Below are positions 27,547 to 36,575 of a DNA stretch of 64,000 nucleotides, one piece after another (positions within the stretch are counted from its first letter, which is position 1; each line of letters starts with the position of its first letter). Source of the DNA: Streptomyces humidus (GTDB lineage: Bacteria; Actinomycetota; Actinomycetes; Streptomycetales; Streptomycetaceae); the NCBI RefSeq assembly GCF_014649655.1, contig NZ_BMTL01000036.1:42020-106019 (forward strand), in the 5' to 3' direction. The position numbers and the translations under genes were made by a program. The notes under the pieces are model-generated. The model was given only the letters and a program-made list of their open reading frames with translations, ran no database searches and was not told where the DNA came from.

Positions 27547-27615
27547 TGCACGGCAGATCCGCGCGCACACCTGCACGGCAGATCCGCGCACAGCCGCATG
27601 ACAGATCCGCGCACC
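27547..27615 (+). repeat. three tandem 23-24-bp repeats in xylanase leader
   Basis: Three consecutive units starting at 27547, 27571 and 27594 share the core CAGATCCGCGC with similar flanks (CTGCACGG or CCGCATGA before it). Periods are 24 and 23 bp. They lie inside the presumed leader between the promoter candidate and the xylanase start. The function is unknown. Confidence 0.7.
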
Positions 27616-27960
27616 AAAGCACCTGCGCCACCCCCTTTCGTTCCGGTGAGGTTCGCACCAGCGATGGCGGCTCTTCGCGCAGTCGGAGAGGTACGCGACG
27701 CCGTGTGACGGCCTCCCGGCTGAGCCGCGATGGAGTGCCCGCATGCCTGTGCCGAACACCGCCCCGGCCGTCGTACGCCACCCGACGGTGGGCCGGACGA
27801 CGTCCGTGACGGCCGGGATCGTCCCGGTCCCGTGACGCGGTGTCCGGTGATCGCGTGCCGCCCGGGTTCCGGCCCGCCCCGTCCGTCGGCCGGGTGGGAG
27901 CGAAAGACACGTTCCCCCGCGCTTCAGTCCTTCCGTGATTTCTACCTTGGAGGCACACTC

Positions 27961-29388
27961 ATGGGCTCCTATGCCCTTCCTGGACCCGTTATCCGCCGGA
28001 GGGTCCGCGGCCTGCTGTTCGCGCTGGTCGTCGGCGTCCTCGGTACGGTCTCCGCACTGGTCGCGCCGCCGGCCGCGCACGCGGCCGAGGGCACGCTCGG
28101 CGCCGCGGCGGCGCAGAGCGGCCGCTACTTCGGCACCGCCATCGCCTCGGGCAGGCTGGGCGACTCGGCGTACACGACGATCGCGGGCCGCGAGTTCAAC
28201 ATGGTGACGCCCGAGAACGAGATGAAGATCGACGCGACCGAACCGCAGCGAGGTCAGTTCAACTTCTCCGGCGGCGACCGCGTCTACAACTGGGCGGTGC
28301 AGAACGGCAAGCAGGTGCGCGGCCACACGCTGGCCTGGCACTCCCAGCAGCCCGGCTGGATGCAGAGCCTCAGCGGCAGCTCGCTGCGTCAGGCGATGAT
28401 CGACCACATCAACGGCGTGATGGCCCACTACAAGGGCAAGATCGTCCAGTGGGACGTCGTGAACGAGGCCTTCGACGACGGTTCAGGAGGCCGGCGGGAC
28501 TCCAACCTGCAACGCACCGGCAACGACTGGATCGAGGTGGCCTTCCGTACCGCGCGCGCCGCCGACCCGGCGGCCAAGCTCTGCTACAACGACTACAACA
28601 TCGAGAACTGGACCTGGGCCAAGACCCAGGGCGTGTACAACATGGTCCGGGACTTCAAGCAGCGCGGCGTGCCGATCGACTGCGTCGGCTTCCAGTCGCA
28701 CTTCAACAGCGGCAGCCCCTACAACAGCAACTTCCGCACCACCCTGCAGAGCTTCGCCGCCCTCGGCGTCGACGTGGCCATCACCGAACTCGACATCCAG
28801 GGCGCCTCGGGCACGACCTACGCCAACGTGACCAACGACTGCCTGGCCGTCTCGCGCTGCCTCGGCATCACCGTCTGGGGGGTTCGCGACACCGACTCCT
28901 GGCGATCGGGGGACACGCCGCTGCTGTTCAACGGCGACGGCAGCAAGAAGCCCGCCTACACCTCCGTCCTCAACGCACTCAACGGCGGCACCTCCACGCC
29001 CCCTTCGGATTCCGGAGCGGTCAAGGGCGTCGGTTCCGGCCGCTGCCTCGACGTGCCCGGTTCCAGCACCAACGACGGCACTCAGCTCCAGCTGTGGGAC
29101 TGCCACGGCGGTACGAACCAGCAGTGGACGTACACCGCCGCCGGTGAGCTCAGGGTCTACGGCAACAAGTGCCTGGACGCCGCCGGCACCGGCAGCGGGA
29201 CCAAGGTCCAGATCTACAGCTGCTGGGGCGGCGACAACCAGAAATGGCGTCTCGACTCCAGCGGATCCATCGTCGGCGTCCAGTCCGGTCTCTGCCTCGA
29301 CACCGTCGCGGGCGGCACCGCCAACGGCACCCTGATGCAGATCTCCTCCTGCTCGAACAGCAGCAGCCAGCGCTGGACCCGCACCTGA
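27961..29388 (+). CDS. xlnA: secreted GH10 endo-1,4-beta-xylanase with C-terminal CBM13
   Basis: A 475-residue enzyme closely resembling S. lividans XlnA as I recall it. A signal peptide with a basic N-region (IRRRVRG) ends at about residue 41 (PPAAHA, then AEGTLG). The GH10 catalytic domain spans about 42-340: acid/base Glu in WDVVNEAFDDG and nucleophile Glu in VAITELDIQGA. A short Ser/Pro linker (GGTSTPPSDSG) leads to a ricin-type CBM13 (about 355-475) with repeated CLD and QxW motifs (QQWTY, QKWRL, QRWTR). TTGGAGG precedes ATG 27961. It cuts xylan outside the cell to xylobiose, feeding the bxl importer 3 kb upstream. CGAAA/TTTC boxes lie far upstream. Confidence 0.97.
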   Translation: MGSYALPGPVIRRRVRGLLFALVVGVLGTVSALVAPPAAHAAEGTLGAAAAQSGRYFGTAIASGRLGDSAYTTIAGREFNMVTPENEMKIDATEPQRGQFNFSGGDRVYNWAVQNGKQVRGHTLAWHSQQPGWMQSLSGSSLRQAMIDHINGVMAHYKGKIVQWDVVNEAFDDGSGGRRDSNLQRTGNDWIEVAFRTARAADPAAKLCYNDYNIENWTWAKTQGVYNMVRDFKQRGVPIDCVGFQSHFNSGSPYNSNFRTTLQSFAALGVDVAITELDIQGASGTTYANVTNDCLAVSRCLGITVWGVRDTDSWRSGDTPLLFNGDGSKKPAYTSVLNALNGGTSTPPSDSGAVKGVGSGRCLDVPGSSTNDGTQLQLWDCHGGTNQQWTYTAAGELRVYGNKCLDAAGTGSGTKVQIYSCWGGDNQKWRLDSSGSIVGVQSGLCLDTVAGGTANGTLMQISSCSNSSSQRWTRT

Positions 29389-29664
29389 GGGGACCTGCCG
29401 CGACCGAAGCGGGTGAATCGATGAAGGCGCACGGCGTGGCCTTCCCCACCCGTTGGTGAAGACATCTCCGACAGACCTGGGTCGCCGCCGTGCAGGCGGC
29501 GACCCTCGCTGTCGGCGAGCAGGCGCCGAGCAGGCTGGTCCGAGGCGGTGCCGGCGAGGCCCTGGGCATGGGCGATGATCCGGCCGGTGATGCGGCAGTC
29601 GTCCCGGACGAGGGGCACAGGGGGCACGGTCGACGCCGGGATGCCGCCGGCCCGGGCCGGGCAC

Positions 29665-29790
29665 ATGACGAAGGAAGCCGCCTTTCACCTTTACGGCGGC
29701 GGGCACTTCTCCCTCAATTCCCGCGCACAGCAGGTTATTCGGGAGATTCGGCAGTTCGTCGCGGAATGCGGAGCCGTGACGGCGGAGTGA
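29665..29790 (+). pseudogene. C-terminal fragment resembling an alpha/beta hydrolase
   Basis: The 41-residue frame contains FHLYGGGHFSLNSRAQQVIR followed by EIRQFVA, which resembles the final catalytic-His motif (GHF) and terminal helix of small alpha/beta hydrolases. Nothing upstream continues the domain. It looks like a leftover from a deleted gene, but a chance match is possible. Confidence 0.3.
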
Positions 29791-29988
29791 CGCGCGGTAA
29801 CACGTGGTTCAGGCGGCTGACTTGTCTGCTGGACTGCCGAGACGGGACCGAGCGGTGACGGCCTGCGTTCGCGTTTCGGCGAGGACTTGAGAGGTGAGTC
29901 CAGGATCAGTACCTTACCGCGAGTCCGAACCGGCCGGGCGTAAACGCAACCCCCGAAGCGGAGCCCGTCCCGTGTCATTCGAGCTTTC

Positions 29989-30010
29989 CGGTGGCGAGTT
30001 CACCACCGGT
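29989..30010. other. isolated hairpin
   Basis: CCGGTGG and CCACCGG form a 7-bp stem with an 8-base loop. There is no T-tract and no adjoining gene. A terminator role is possible but unsupported. Confidence 0.3.
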
Positions 30011-30560
30011 AAGCCGTGCTGCGGGCGCCGGCCCGTCGCACAGAGGCCTTCGGCGGGCCTCACCGACAGAAGCCGGCGGACTCCGCAGGCCCGCGGAGGC
30101 GGTGACCACGGCCCGCCCCGCCACGGCAGCTCCCCGTACCCCGACCGGCCGTCCCCTCCCGCCGGGCCCGCGGATCGGCAGCCCTGAGCGCCGGTTCCCT
30201 GGTCGGCCGCACTGCCGGCGCCGCCCCGGCGGGTTCCGTCCGATGCGTCCGGTCGCCCACGTCCGCTCCGAATGTCCGGATGGTGTGATCTGGTTCCTCG
30301 GACCGGGCTCGGAGTGACCTCGAAGGCGAACCCGGGCTGCCTGAACCCTATTCATCGCGTGTCTCGGTCACGAGTCGGCGATGTTGCGCCCAGAGGTCCT
30401 TGGCGGGGGTCGTCGGTGCCATCCGGCCGTGGCGGTGGGGGCATGTTTCTCTGCCCCAAAGTTTTACCGCACGGTTCCCTTATGAGCAGACGACGCCCGT
30501 GGGGCGCTGTCCGAAAAGGCTCCTGTCTTGAATACGACACCGCGGAAAGGGTTGTTGAGC

Positions 30561-30576
30561 GGGTTAGCGTGGCACC
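30561..30576 (+). promoter_or_regulatory. GGGTTAGCGTG element upstream of LAL regulator
   Basis: GGGTTAGCGTGGCACC lies about 170 bases before the regulator start. The same 11-mer GGGTTAGCGTG occurs on the minus strand at 45971-45981 in the AHBA-synthase promoter, where TAGCGT is well placed as a -10. It may therefore be a -10/extended promoter element, or a shared regulator site. Confidence 0.4.
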
Positions 30577-30743
30577 TGAAACTGTGTGAACGGATTTCAG
30601 GGAAGATGCATGAGCTCCTTATGTGATGTCCGCTCCGGCGGGGCGGAATGGCGGCAGTCCCGATGTGACTCAGGGGTAGGAATGACTCGGGAACTGCCGC
30701 CGGGCGGCTCTTCGGTTCCCGTCCGCACGAGGCATCGGGAAGC

Positions 30744-33539
30744 GTGCTGATGGAACGTGAGAAGCGACTCGCCGACGTCCGGACCTGGCTGGCCTCCCCG
30801 CAGTCGGCGGGCGGGCAGGTGATCCTGCTGGAGGGGACCGTGGGAGCGGGCAAGACGGAGTTCCTGCGCGAGGTGGCGCAGTGCGCCCAGACCGCCGAGG
30901 CCATCGTCCTCAAAGCCGTCTGCTCCGCCGCGGAGCGGGAGCTGCCGTTCGGAGCGCTCAGCCAGCTGTTCGACAGCCCGTCGCTCCCCGTGGAACTGCG
31001 CAGACGCATCTCCCCGGTACTGCGCGGGCTCATGGCGTCGACCCGGGCCGAGAGCATGGACCGGGCCGTGGAGCGCAACAGGGCCGAGATCCTCTACGAC
31101 CTCTTCCTGCCGGTCACGGAACTGGCCGCCACGACACCGGTCGTGGTGTGCGTGGACGACATCGACCACATGGACATGCCGTCGCAGCAGTCCCTGCTGT
31201 ATCTGGTCCGGCGACTGAGCTCCGCGCCGGTCCTGATGGTGCTCACCGAACTGGCCGAGTCGAGCGGGACCCACTCCCCGTTCCATGCCGAACTCCTGCG
31301 CCATGCCAGCGTCATGTCCGTCCGGCTCGCACCCCTCTCCCCGCAGGCCGTGCGCACCCTGATCGGCCGACGGCTCGGAGGAGGAGCGGCCCGGGAACTG
31401 AGCGACGCCTTCATCGCCTACAGCGGTGGCAACCCCCGGCTGCTCGACGCCCTGATCCACGACGAGCAGCTCGGCGGCGAGGTCCGGCAACAGGGATACG
31501 GACGCGCCCTGTTGAACTGCCTGCACCGCAGTCAACCCGACACACTGCGGGTGGCTCGCGCCATGGCGGTCTACGGCGACGAGGCCTCGTCCGACGCACT
31601 CGGAGCACTGGTCGACGCGGACACGGGCACCGTCGAGCGGGCGCTGCGCACCATGACCGAAGCCGGGCTGCTCAGCGACGGCCGGTTCCGGCACGTCCTG
31701 GCCGCGCGCACCGTGCTGGACGACCTGCCCGCCGCGGACCGTGCGCAACTGCACCACCGGGCCGCGCGACTGCTGTACAACCAGGGCGCCCCGGTGGCCG
31801 ACACCGCCCATCACCTGGCCGAGGCCGGTCAGGTCCCGGAGCCCTGGGCGCTGCGCGTGCTGCTGGAGGCGTCTTCGGAGGCGCTGCTGCACGGTGCCGT
31901 GCAACGTGCTCTGCGGTACCTGAACTCGGCCCAGGGGGCGTGCACGAACGAGCGCGACCGGTGGGCGATCCGGGCCAGGCTCGCCCAGGCTGAATGGCAG
32001 CTCAACCCCTCGGCGTCGCTGCGGCACCTGATCGCGCTCACCGAGGCGGTCCGCAGCGACCAGCTGGACCTCCACGAGACGATGCTGCTCGTGCGACAAC
32101 TGCTGTGGCTGCACCGTACCCAGGAGGCCGCCGACATCCTCGCGCTGCTCCGCAGGCGGGCGGCCCGTCTGCCGTCCGCGGGAATCGCGCCCCCGCCCGA
32201 CACGCGGGCGCAGCCGGCCGACCTGCACGACCTGGAGGTGTGGCTGGCCTGCACGTATCCGCCGCTCGCGGGACGGGTGCAGAGCGGACCGGTGACCACC
32301 GGCCCCGAGGGCGCGCCCGCCACCCGGGGCCGGGCCTTCTGGCTGCAGTCGATCGGCGCGCTCTCCGGCGGCCTGGTCCGCAGGCGCAGCGGAGAGATGC
32401 AGGAGTGGGCCTCGCACGTCCTCGGTCAGCTCGACCTCAACCACACCGCTCCCTGGGCCGAGGAGGCGACCCTCCTCGCGTTGCTGTCGCTGGTCTACAG
32501 CGGCCGGCTGAGCGATGCGGCCAATCGCTGCCGGAGTCTGGACGAACGCCGGAACGGGCGCCCTTCCCCGATGTGGCAGGGCATCCTGGACGCCGCCGAC
32601 GCTGAGATCCGGCTGCGACGGGGCGATCTCAGGGAAGCGGTGAATCGCGGCGCGTCCGCCCTGGAACACGTGTCCGTCCAGGGCTGGGGCACCGCCGCCG
32701 GCCTGCCGCTGGGCACCCTGATCCTGGCCCACACCCGCATGGGGGAGTACGACGAGGCCACGGCGCTCGTCACCCGCGGCATCCCCGACGAGATGTTCCA
32801 GAGCCGGTACGGACTGCACTACCTGTATGCACGGGGGCACTATTACCTGGCCATGAACCGCACCCGCGCGGCGCTCGGGGACTTCCTCTCCTGCGGTGAA
32901 CTCATGGGAAAGTGGGGCATGGACCTGCCCGGCATCGTGCCCTGGCGGACCAGCGCGGCCGAGGCGTGGCTGCTGCAGGGCAACCGCGACCAGGCCAAGC
33001 GCCTCGTGAAGGACCAGCTGGCCCTCCCCGGTCCGGAGGACACCGTGAGCCGGGCGCTCGCCCTGCGGCTGATGGCCGTGTTCAGTTCGCCGGGCCAGCG
33101 CCCGCGCCTGCTGAGCGAGGCCGCCGACACCCTCGAGGCGGAAGGCCGTTCCTACGAACTGGCCAGGACGCTGTCCGACCTCGGCCGGGCCTACCACGCG
33201 CTCGGCAAGCACCGCCGGGCCCGGGTGATCATCCGCCGTGCCTGGAGAGTGGCGCATCTGTGTCATGCGGAACCCCTGTGCAAGGAGCTGCTGCCGGACA
33301 CGAACGGTGAGGGGGGCCCGGCGCAGAACGGGGAGAGGGCGACGGCCGTGGCCTCGCTGACCAACTCCGAGCGCAGGATCGCCTCCATGGCGGTCATGGG
33401 GTACACCAACCGGGAGATCGCGGAGAAGCTGTTCGTCACGCCCAGTACCGTCGAGCAGCATCTGACCAGGGTCTACCGCAAGCTGGCCGTCAAGAACCGC
33501 CAGAGTCTGCCGGGCTGTCTGAGCAGCGGACCGGGCTGA
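30744..33539 (+). CDS. LAL-type LuxR-family cluster regulator
   Basis: A 931-residue large ATP-binding LuxR regulator. An N-terminal AAA-like NTPase carries Walker A GTVGAGKT (residues 31-38) and Walker B VVVCVDDIDH (about 130). A long TPR-like helical middle follows, and the C-terminal LuxR HTH is about residues 870-925 (SNSERRIASMAVMG-like stretch, then NREIAEKLFVTPSTVEQHL). GTG 30744 follows GGGAAG; ATG 30750 is an alternative. LAL proteins of this size activate ansamycin and other macrolide PKS clusters. It is the only regulator beside the AHBA/CHC/PKS genes and is the likely pathway-specific activator. It converges with the reductase gene ending at 33605. Confidence 0.92.
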   Translation: MLMEREKRLADVRTWLASPQSAGGQVILLEGTVGAGKTEFLREVAQCAQTAEAIVLKAVCSAAERELPFGALSQLFDSPSLPVELRRRISPVLRGLMASTRAESMDRAVERNRAEILYDLFLPVTELAATTPVVVCVDDIDHMDMPSQQSLLYLVRRLSSAPVLMVLTELAESSGTHSPFHAELLRHASVMSVRLAPLSPQAVRTLIGRRLGGGAARELSDAFIAYSGGNPRLLDALIHDEQLGGEVRQQGYGRALLNCLHRSQPDTLRVARAMAVYGDEASSDALGALVDADTGTVERALRTMTEAGLLSDGRFRHVLAARTVLDDLPAADRAQLHHRAARLLYNQGAPVADTAHHLAEAGQVPEPWALRVLLEASSEALLHGAVQRALRYLNSAQGACTNERDRWAIRARLAQAEWQLNPSASLRHLIALTEAVRSDQLDLHETMLLVRQLLWLHRTQEAADILALLRRRAARLPSAGIAPPPDTRAQPADLHDLEVWLACTYPPLAGRVQSGPVTTGPEGAPATRGRAFWLQSIGALSGGLVRRRSGEMQEWASHVLGQLDLNHTAPWAEEATLLALLSLVYSGRLSDAANRCRSLDERRNGRPSPMWQGILDAADAEIRLRRGDLREAVNRGASALEHVSVQGWGTAAGLPLGTLILAHTRMGEYDEATALVTRGIPDEMFQSRYGLHYLYARGHYYLAMNRTRAALGDFLSCGELMGKWGMDLPGIVPWRTSAAEAWLLQGNRDQAKRLVKDQLALPGPEDTVSRALALRLMAVFSSPGQRPRLLSEAADTLEAEGRSYELARTLSDLGRAYHALGKHRRARVIIRRAWRVAHLCHAEPLCKELLPDTNGEGGPAQNGERATAVASLTNSERRIASMAVMGYTNREIAEKLFVTPSTVEQHLTRVYRKLAVKNRQSLPGCLSSGPG

Positions 33540-33604
33540 GCCGCCCGGCCCGACAGCGCCGCGCCCCGCACCGGCCGAATCGACCGAGGACTCCGGATCA
33601 CGCA

Positions 33605-35704
33605 CTACCTGGTCCGTCCCGTCCCCGGCGACTCGGCCCGTCGCACGATGCGGTGCGCGGCGCGCAGTCCTTGCGCGGTGGCCCGCACCGCGTTGAGCGA
33701 CCGGGCGTCGGCGGCGCCGCCCGCGGACTCGAAGGGGATCTCGGCCCGGCGGAGCACGGCGGCCACCTCCCGCCGGCTCTCCTGGCCGGTGGCGAGGACG
33801 ACATGGTCGGCGGCGACCAACCGCCGTTCCCCTCCCTTGTCGACGACCACCACGCCGCCCTGGGTGATCTCCTCGTACGTGACGTCGGTGAGCAGGCGTA
33901 CTCCGCGAGCACGCAGTTCCTCCATGACCACCCACCGGGTGGACGGGCCGATGCCGGCCCCGATCCTTCCGCCGCGCCGCATCACGGTGAGCTGACGGGA
34001 CCCACCGGCCGGGGCGGCGGTGGTCCGTGACACCGGCACGGCTCCCGGCGGTGCGGTCATGGCGCGGGAGGCCAGAAACTCCTCCGGCGTCGGGCCGGGG
34101 GAGGAGTCACCGGTGAGGAGGTGCGCCAGATCCACCGCGATTCCGCCGCCGCCGATGACGGCGACACACGGACCGAGGGCTGCGGGGTCGGCGAACGCCC
34201 GGGCGTAGTCGAGGACATGCGGCAGGTCGACGCCGGGAAGGTCCGGCCGGTGCGGGCGGACCCCGGTGGCGAGGACCACTCCGTCCATGGCGCGCAGGGC
34301 GGGCACGTCCCGGACACCGATGCGGTGCCCCAGGTACACGGGCACGCCCAGCCGGTCGAGTTCCTGCTCCCGCTGTCGTACCGTCGCCGCGAAGTCCGCC
34401 TTGCCCGGCACCCGGGCGGCCAGCCGGAACTGGCCGCCCGGCTCGTCGGCCGCCTCGTAGACCTCGACCTCGTGCCCCAGTCCGGCCAGGGTGCGGGCCG
34501 CCTCCAGCCCCGCGAGACCCGCGCCGATCACGGCGTACCTGCCCCGCCGCGCGGGAGAAGACCGGGCCGGGAACTCACGCTCGTGGCCCGCCCGCGGATT
34601 GACCAGGCAGGACACCCTCTCGGTGCCGAAGGACCGGTCGATGCACGCCTCGTTGCAGGCGATGCAGAGGTCCACCGACGCGCTCGCCCCCCTTCGGGAC
34701 TTGTCGACGATGGCCGGGTCGGCGAGGAACGGGCGGGCCATGGCCACCAGATCGACGTCACCCCCGGCCAGCGCCTGCTCGGCCTGCGCCAGCCGGTTGA
34801 AGCGGTTGGAGGCGATGACGGGCACCGCGCCGTGACCCGCCGCCCGCAGCGCCCGCTTGACCCGCTCGGCGTACACGGCCCAGGTGCCCGCCGGCACCTG
34901 CGCCTGCACGGTCGGCACCGGGGACTCGTGCCAGCCGACGCCCACCGCGAGCGCGTCGGCGCCGGCCCCGGCGAGCTCCACGGCGAGCGCGGACGTCTCC
35001 TCCCACGGGGTGCCGTCGTCCACGAGGTCGGCGCCCGACATCCGGAAGAGCACCGGGAAGCCCGGTCCCGCCGCGGCTCGTACGGCCCGCAGCACCTCGA
35101 CGGGGAAGCGACGGCGCCGCCCGGCGTCACCGCCCCAGGCGTCGTCGCGCCGATTGGTGAGGGGCGCGGTGAACTGATTGATCAGATAGCCCTCGGAACC
35201 CATCACCTCGACCGCGTCGAAGCCCAGCTCGCGCGCCCTCTCCGCTCCCCGGGCGAAGGCGGCGACGGTCCCGGTGATCTGTTCCTCCGTCATCGTCCGT
35301 GGCACGGTGCGGGAGAACCGGCTGTACACGGCGGACGGCGCGAGGGGCGCGGCGCCCACCGCCCCGGGGGCGCCGGGCAGCGCGTACCGCCCGGCGTGGA
35401 AGAGCTGAAGGGCGATGAGACCCCCGGCCTCGTGCACCGCGCGCGCTGCCAGACGCAGCGCCGAGCGGTGCTTCTCGTCGTCGAGCACGCCGTAACCGGG
35501 GCCGCCGGAACCCGCCGGGGCCACCGCGGAGCCGCCGGTGACGATCAGGCCGGCCCCGCCCCGCACGCGCTCCGTGTAGAACGCGGCCAGGGCCGCGCCA
35601 CCGTCGTCCAGGGCCTCCAGATTCAGGTGCATGGCGCCCATGACGATGCGGTGCGGCACTGTCAGGCCACCGATCACACAGGGCCTGAAGACCTGGTCCA
35701 ACAC
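33605..35704 (-). CDS. 2,4-dienoyl-CoA reductase-type flavoprotein (CHC pathway)
   Basis: A 699-residue FadH-like protein. An N-terminal old-yellow-enzyme TIM barrel (1-340; VMGSEGYLINQFTAPLTNRR, SNRFNRLAQAEQAL) is followed by a [4Fe-4S] motif, CIACNEACIDRSFGTERVSC. The FAD domain has YAVIGAGLAGLEAARTLAG, and the NAD(P) domain has CVAVIGGGGIAVDLA. It should reduce or isomerise conjugated dienoyl-CoA intermediates. It is the last gene of the minus-strand set with ChcA, acyl-CoA dehydrogenase and the EPSP-synthase/ligase fusion. Homologous genes accompany CHC-CoA pathways in ansatrienin-type clusters, so a role in stepwise deoxygenation and reduction of shikimate-derived CoA esters is likely. 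The exact step is not shown. Confidence 0.88.
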   Translation of the reverse strand: MLDQVFRPCVIGGLTVPHRIVMGAMHLNLEALDDGGAALAAFYTERVRGGAGLIVTGGSAVAPAGSGGPGYGVLDDEKHRSALRLAARAVHEAGGLIALQLFHAGRYALPGAPGAVGAAPLAPSAVYSRFSRTVPRTMTEEQITGTVAAFARGAERARELGFDAVEVMGSEGYLINQFTAPLTNRRDDAWGGDAGRRRRFPVEVLRAVRAAAGPGFPVLFRMSGADLVDDGTPWEETSALAVELAGAGADALAVGVGWHESPVPTVQAQVPAGTWAVYAERVKRALRAAGHGAVPVIASNRFNRLAQAEQALAGGDVDLVAMARPFLADPAIVDKSRRGASASVDLCIACNEACIDRSFGTERVSCLVNPRAGHEREFPARSSPARRGRYAVIGAGLAGLEAARTLAGLGHEVEVYEAADEPGGQFRLAARVPGKADFAATVRQREQELDRLGVPVYLGHRIGVRDVPALRAMDGVVLATGVRPHRPDLPGVDLPHVLDYARAFADPAALGPCVAVIGGGGIAVDLAHLLTGDSSPGPTPEEFLASRAMTAPPGAVPVSRTTAAPAGGSRQLTVMRRGGRIGAGIGPSTRWVVMEELRARGVRLLTDVTYEEITQGGVVVVDKGGERRLVAADHVVLATGQESRREVAAVLRRAEIPFESAGGAADARSLNAVRATAQGLRAAHRIVRRAESPGTGRTR

Positions 35705-35732
35705 CTGCCGTCCCTCTTCTCGGTAGTCTCGG

Positions 35733-36575
35733 TCAGACGTCGCGCGTCGGCCGGGGCGGCAGCGCCAGCGCCTCGCCCGCGTCCGCGAAGAACGGCGGCG
35801 CGACCACGCTGAGCCCGCCGTCGACCACGAGGGTCTGCCCGGTGATGTAGCCTGCCCCCTCGCCGAGCAGGAAGGCGATGGTGTCGGCCATCTCCCGCAC
35901 GGTTCCGGGACGGCGCGCGGGAATGCGGTCGAGGACGCCCCGCATGGACGGCATGCCTTCCACGTTGTAGAAGAACTCCAGCGAATCGGAGTCGATCAGG
36001 CCGCCGTTGACCCCGTTGACGTTGATGCCGTACGGCGCGAACTCCACCGCCATGTACCGCACCCACGACTCGATGGCGGCCTTCATGCCGCCCAGCATCG
36101 CGTAGGTGGGGTAGGCACGGACGGAACCGTAGGAGGACAGCGCGACGATCCGGCCGCCGTTGTCCATCAGTTTCACGGCCTGCTGCGCCCCCAGGACGAA
36201 CGGCCGCAGGTTCATCGCGTACGAGCGGTCCAGGTGGTGCGGGCCGATGTCGACGATGTTCTTGAACGCGCTCGCCGCGGCGTTGGAGACGAAGTGGTCG
36301 AGCCGCCCGCAGCGCCGCGCCACCTCGTCGAACAGCGTCGCGACGCCCTCGGTGGTCTCGACGTCCGCCTGGACCGCGAAGCCCTGACCACCGGCCTCCT
36401 CGACCTCGGCGACGGTCTTCTGGGCCAGGTCGGCGTTCTTCTTGTAGTTGACGACCACGGTGCCACCGCGTCCGGCGAGGGTGAGGGCCAGAGCGCGGCC
36501 GATGCCGCGTGAGGCCCCGGTGATCAGCGAGACCTGCTCGCGGTCGGGCGTCTGCTGACGGTGCGCGCTGTTCAT
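35733..36575 (-). CDS. chcA: 1-cyclohexenylcarbonyl-CoA reductase, SDR family
   Basis: A 280-residue short-chain dehydrogenase/reductase with cofactor motif TGASRGIGRALAL, SNAAASAFKN, and a catalytic Ser/Tyr/Lys region SSYGSVRAYPTYAMLGGMKA. The ending VVAPPFFADAGEALALPPRP matches ChcA of S. collinus as I recall it. ChcA reduces the ring double bonds of cyclohexenylcarbonyl-CoA intermediates, ending with cyclohexanecarboxyl-CoA. Its ATG overlaps the stop of the acyl-CoA dehydrogenase gene (ATGA), so the pair is coupled. Its presence is the best marker that this cluster makes a CHC-bearing product. A plain fabG function is much less likely given the neighbours. Confidence 0.9.
   Translation of the reverse strand: MNSAHRQQTPDREQVSLITGASRGIGRALALTLAGRGGTVVVNYKKNADLAQKTVAEVEEAGGQGFAVQADVETTEGVATLFDEVARRCGRLDHFVSNAAASAFKNIVDIGPHHLDRSYAMNLRPFVLGAQQAVKLMDNGGRIVALSSYGSVRAYPTYAMLGGMKAAIESWVRYMAVEFAPYGINVNGVNGGLIDSDSLEFFYNVEGMPSMRGVLDRIPARRPGTVREMADTIAFLLGEGAGYITGQTLVVDGGLSVVAPPFFADAGEALALPPRPTRDV

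Larger units (their letters stand above)
26846..27960. other. 1.1-kb region without a convincing gene
   Basis: No open frame here has a recognisable domain, a good ribosome site and normal codon use. The region holds two groups of operator-like palindromes, one promoter candidate and a threefold tandem repeat, listed separately. The part nearest the xylanase ends in TTGGAGG, its ribosome site. Confidence 0.6.
29389..30743. other. 1.35-kb gene-poor region
   Basis: Between the xylanase and the cluster regulator I see no intact gene. It holds the tail of an alpha/beta-hydrolase-like frame (29665-29790), an isolated hairpin (29989-30010), an inverted repeat GGGGCA/TGCCCC (30438-30443, 30452-30457), and a lower-GC leader just before the regulator. 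The region marks the boundary between the hemicellulose genes and the ansamycin cluster. Confidence 0.6.

Noticed and set aside
27547..27615. CRISPR-like array
   Set aside because: Only three contiguous units with no spacers and no cas genes; it is a simple tandem repeat.
33540..33604. Terminator between the LAL regulator and the reductase
   Set aside because: No convincing stem-loop could be found by eye in the 65-bp convergent gap.
30597..33935. Long minus-strand open frame opposite the LAL regulator
   Set aside because: No domains or ribosome site; the plus strand carries clear NTPase and LuxR HTH motifs.
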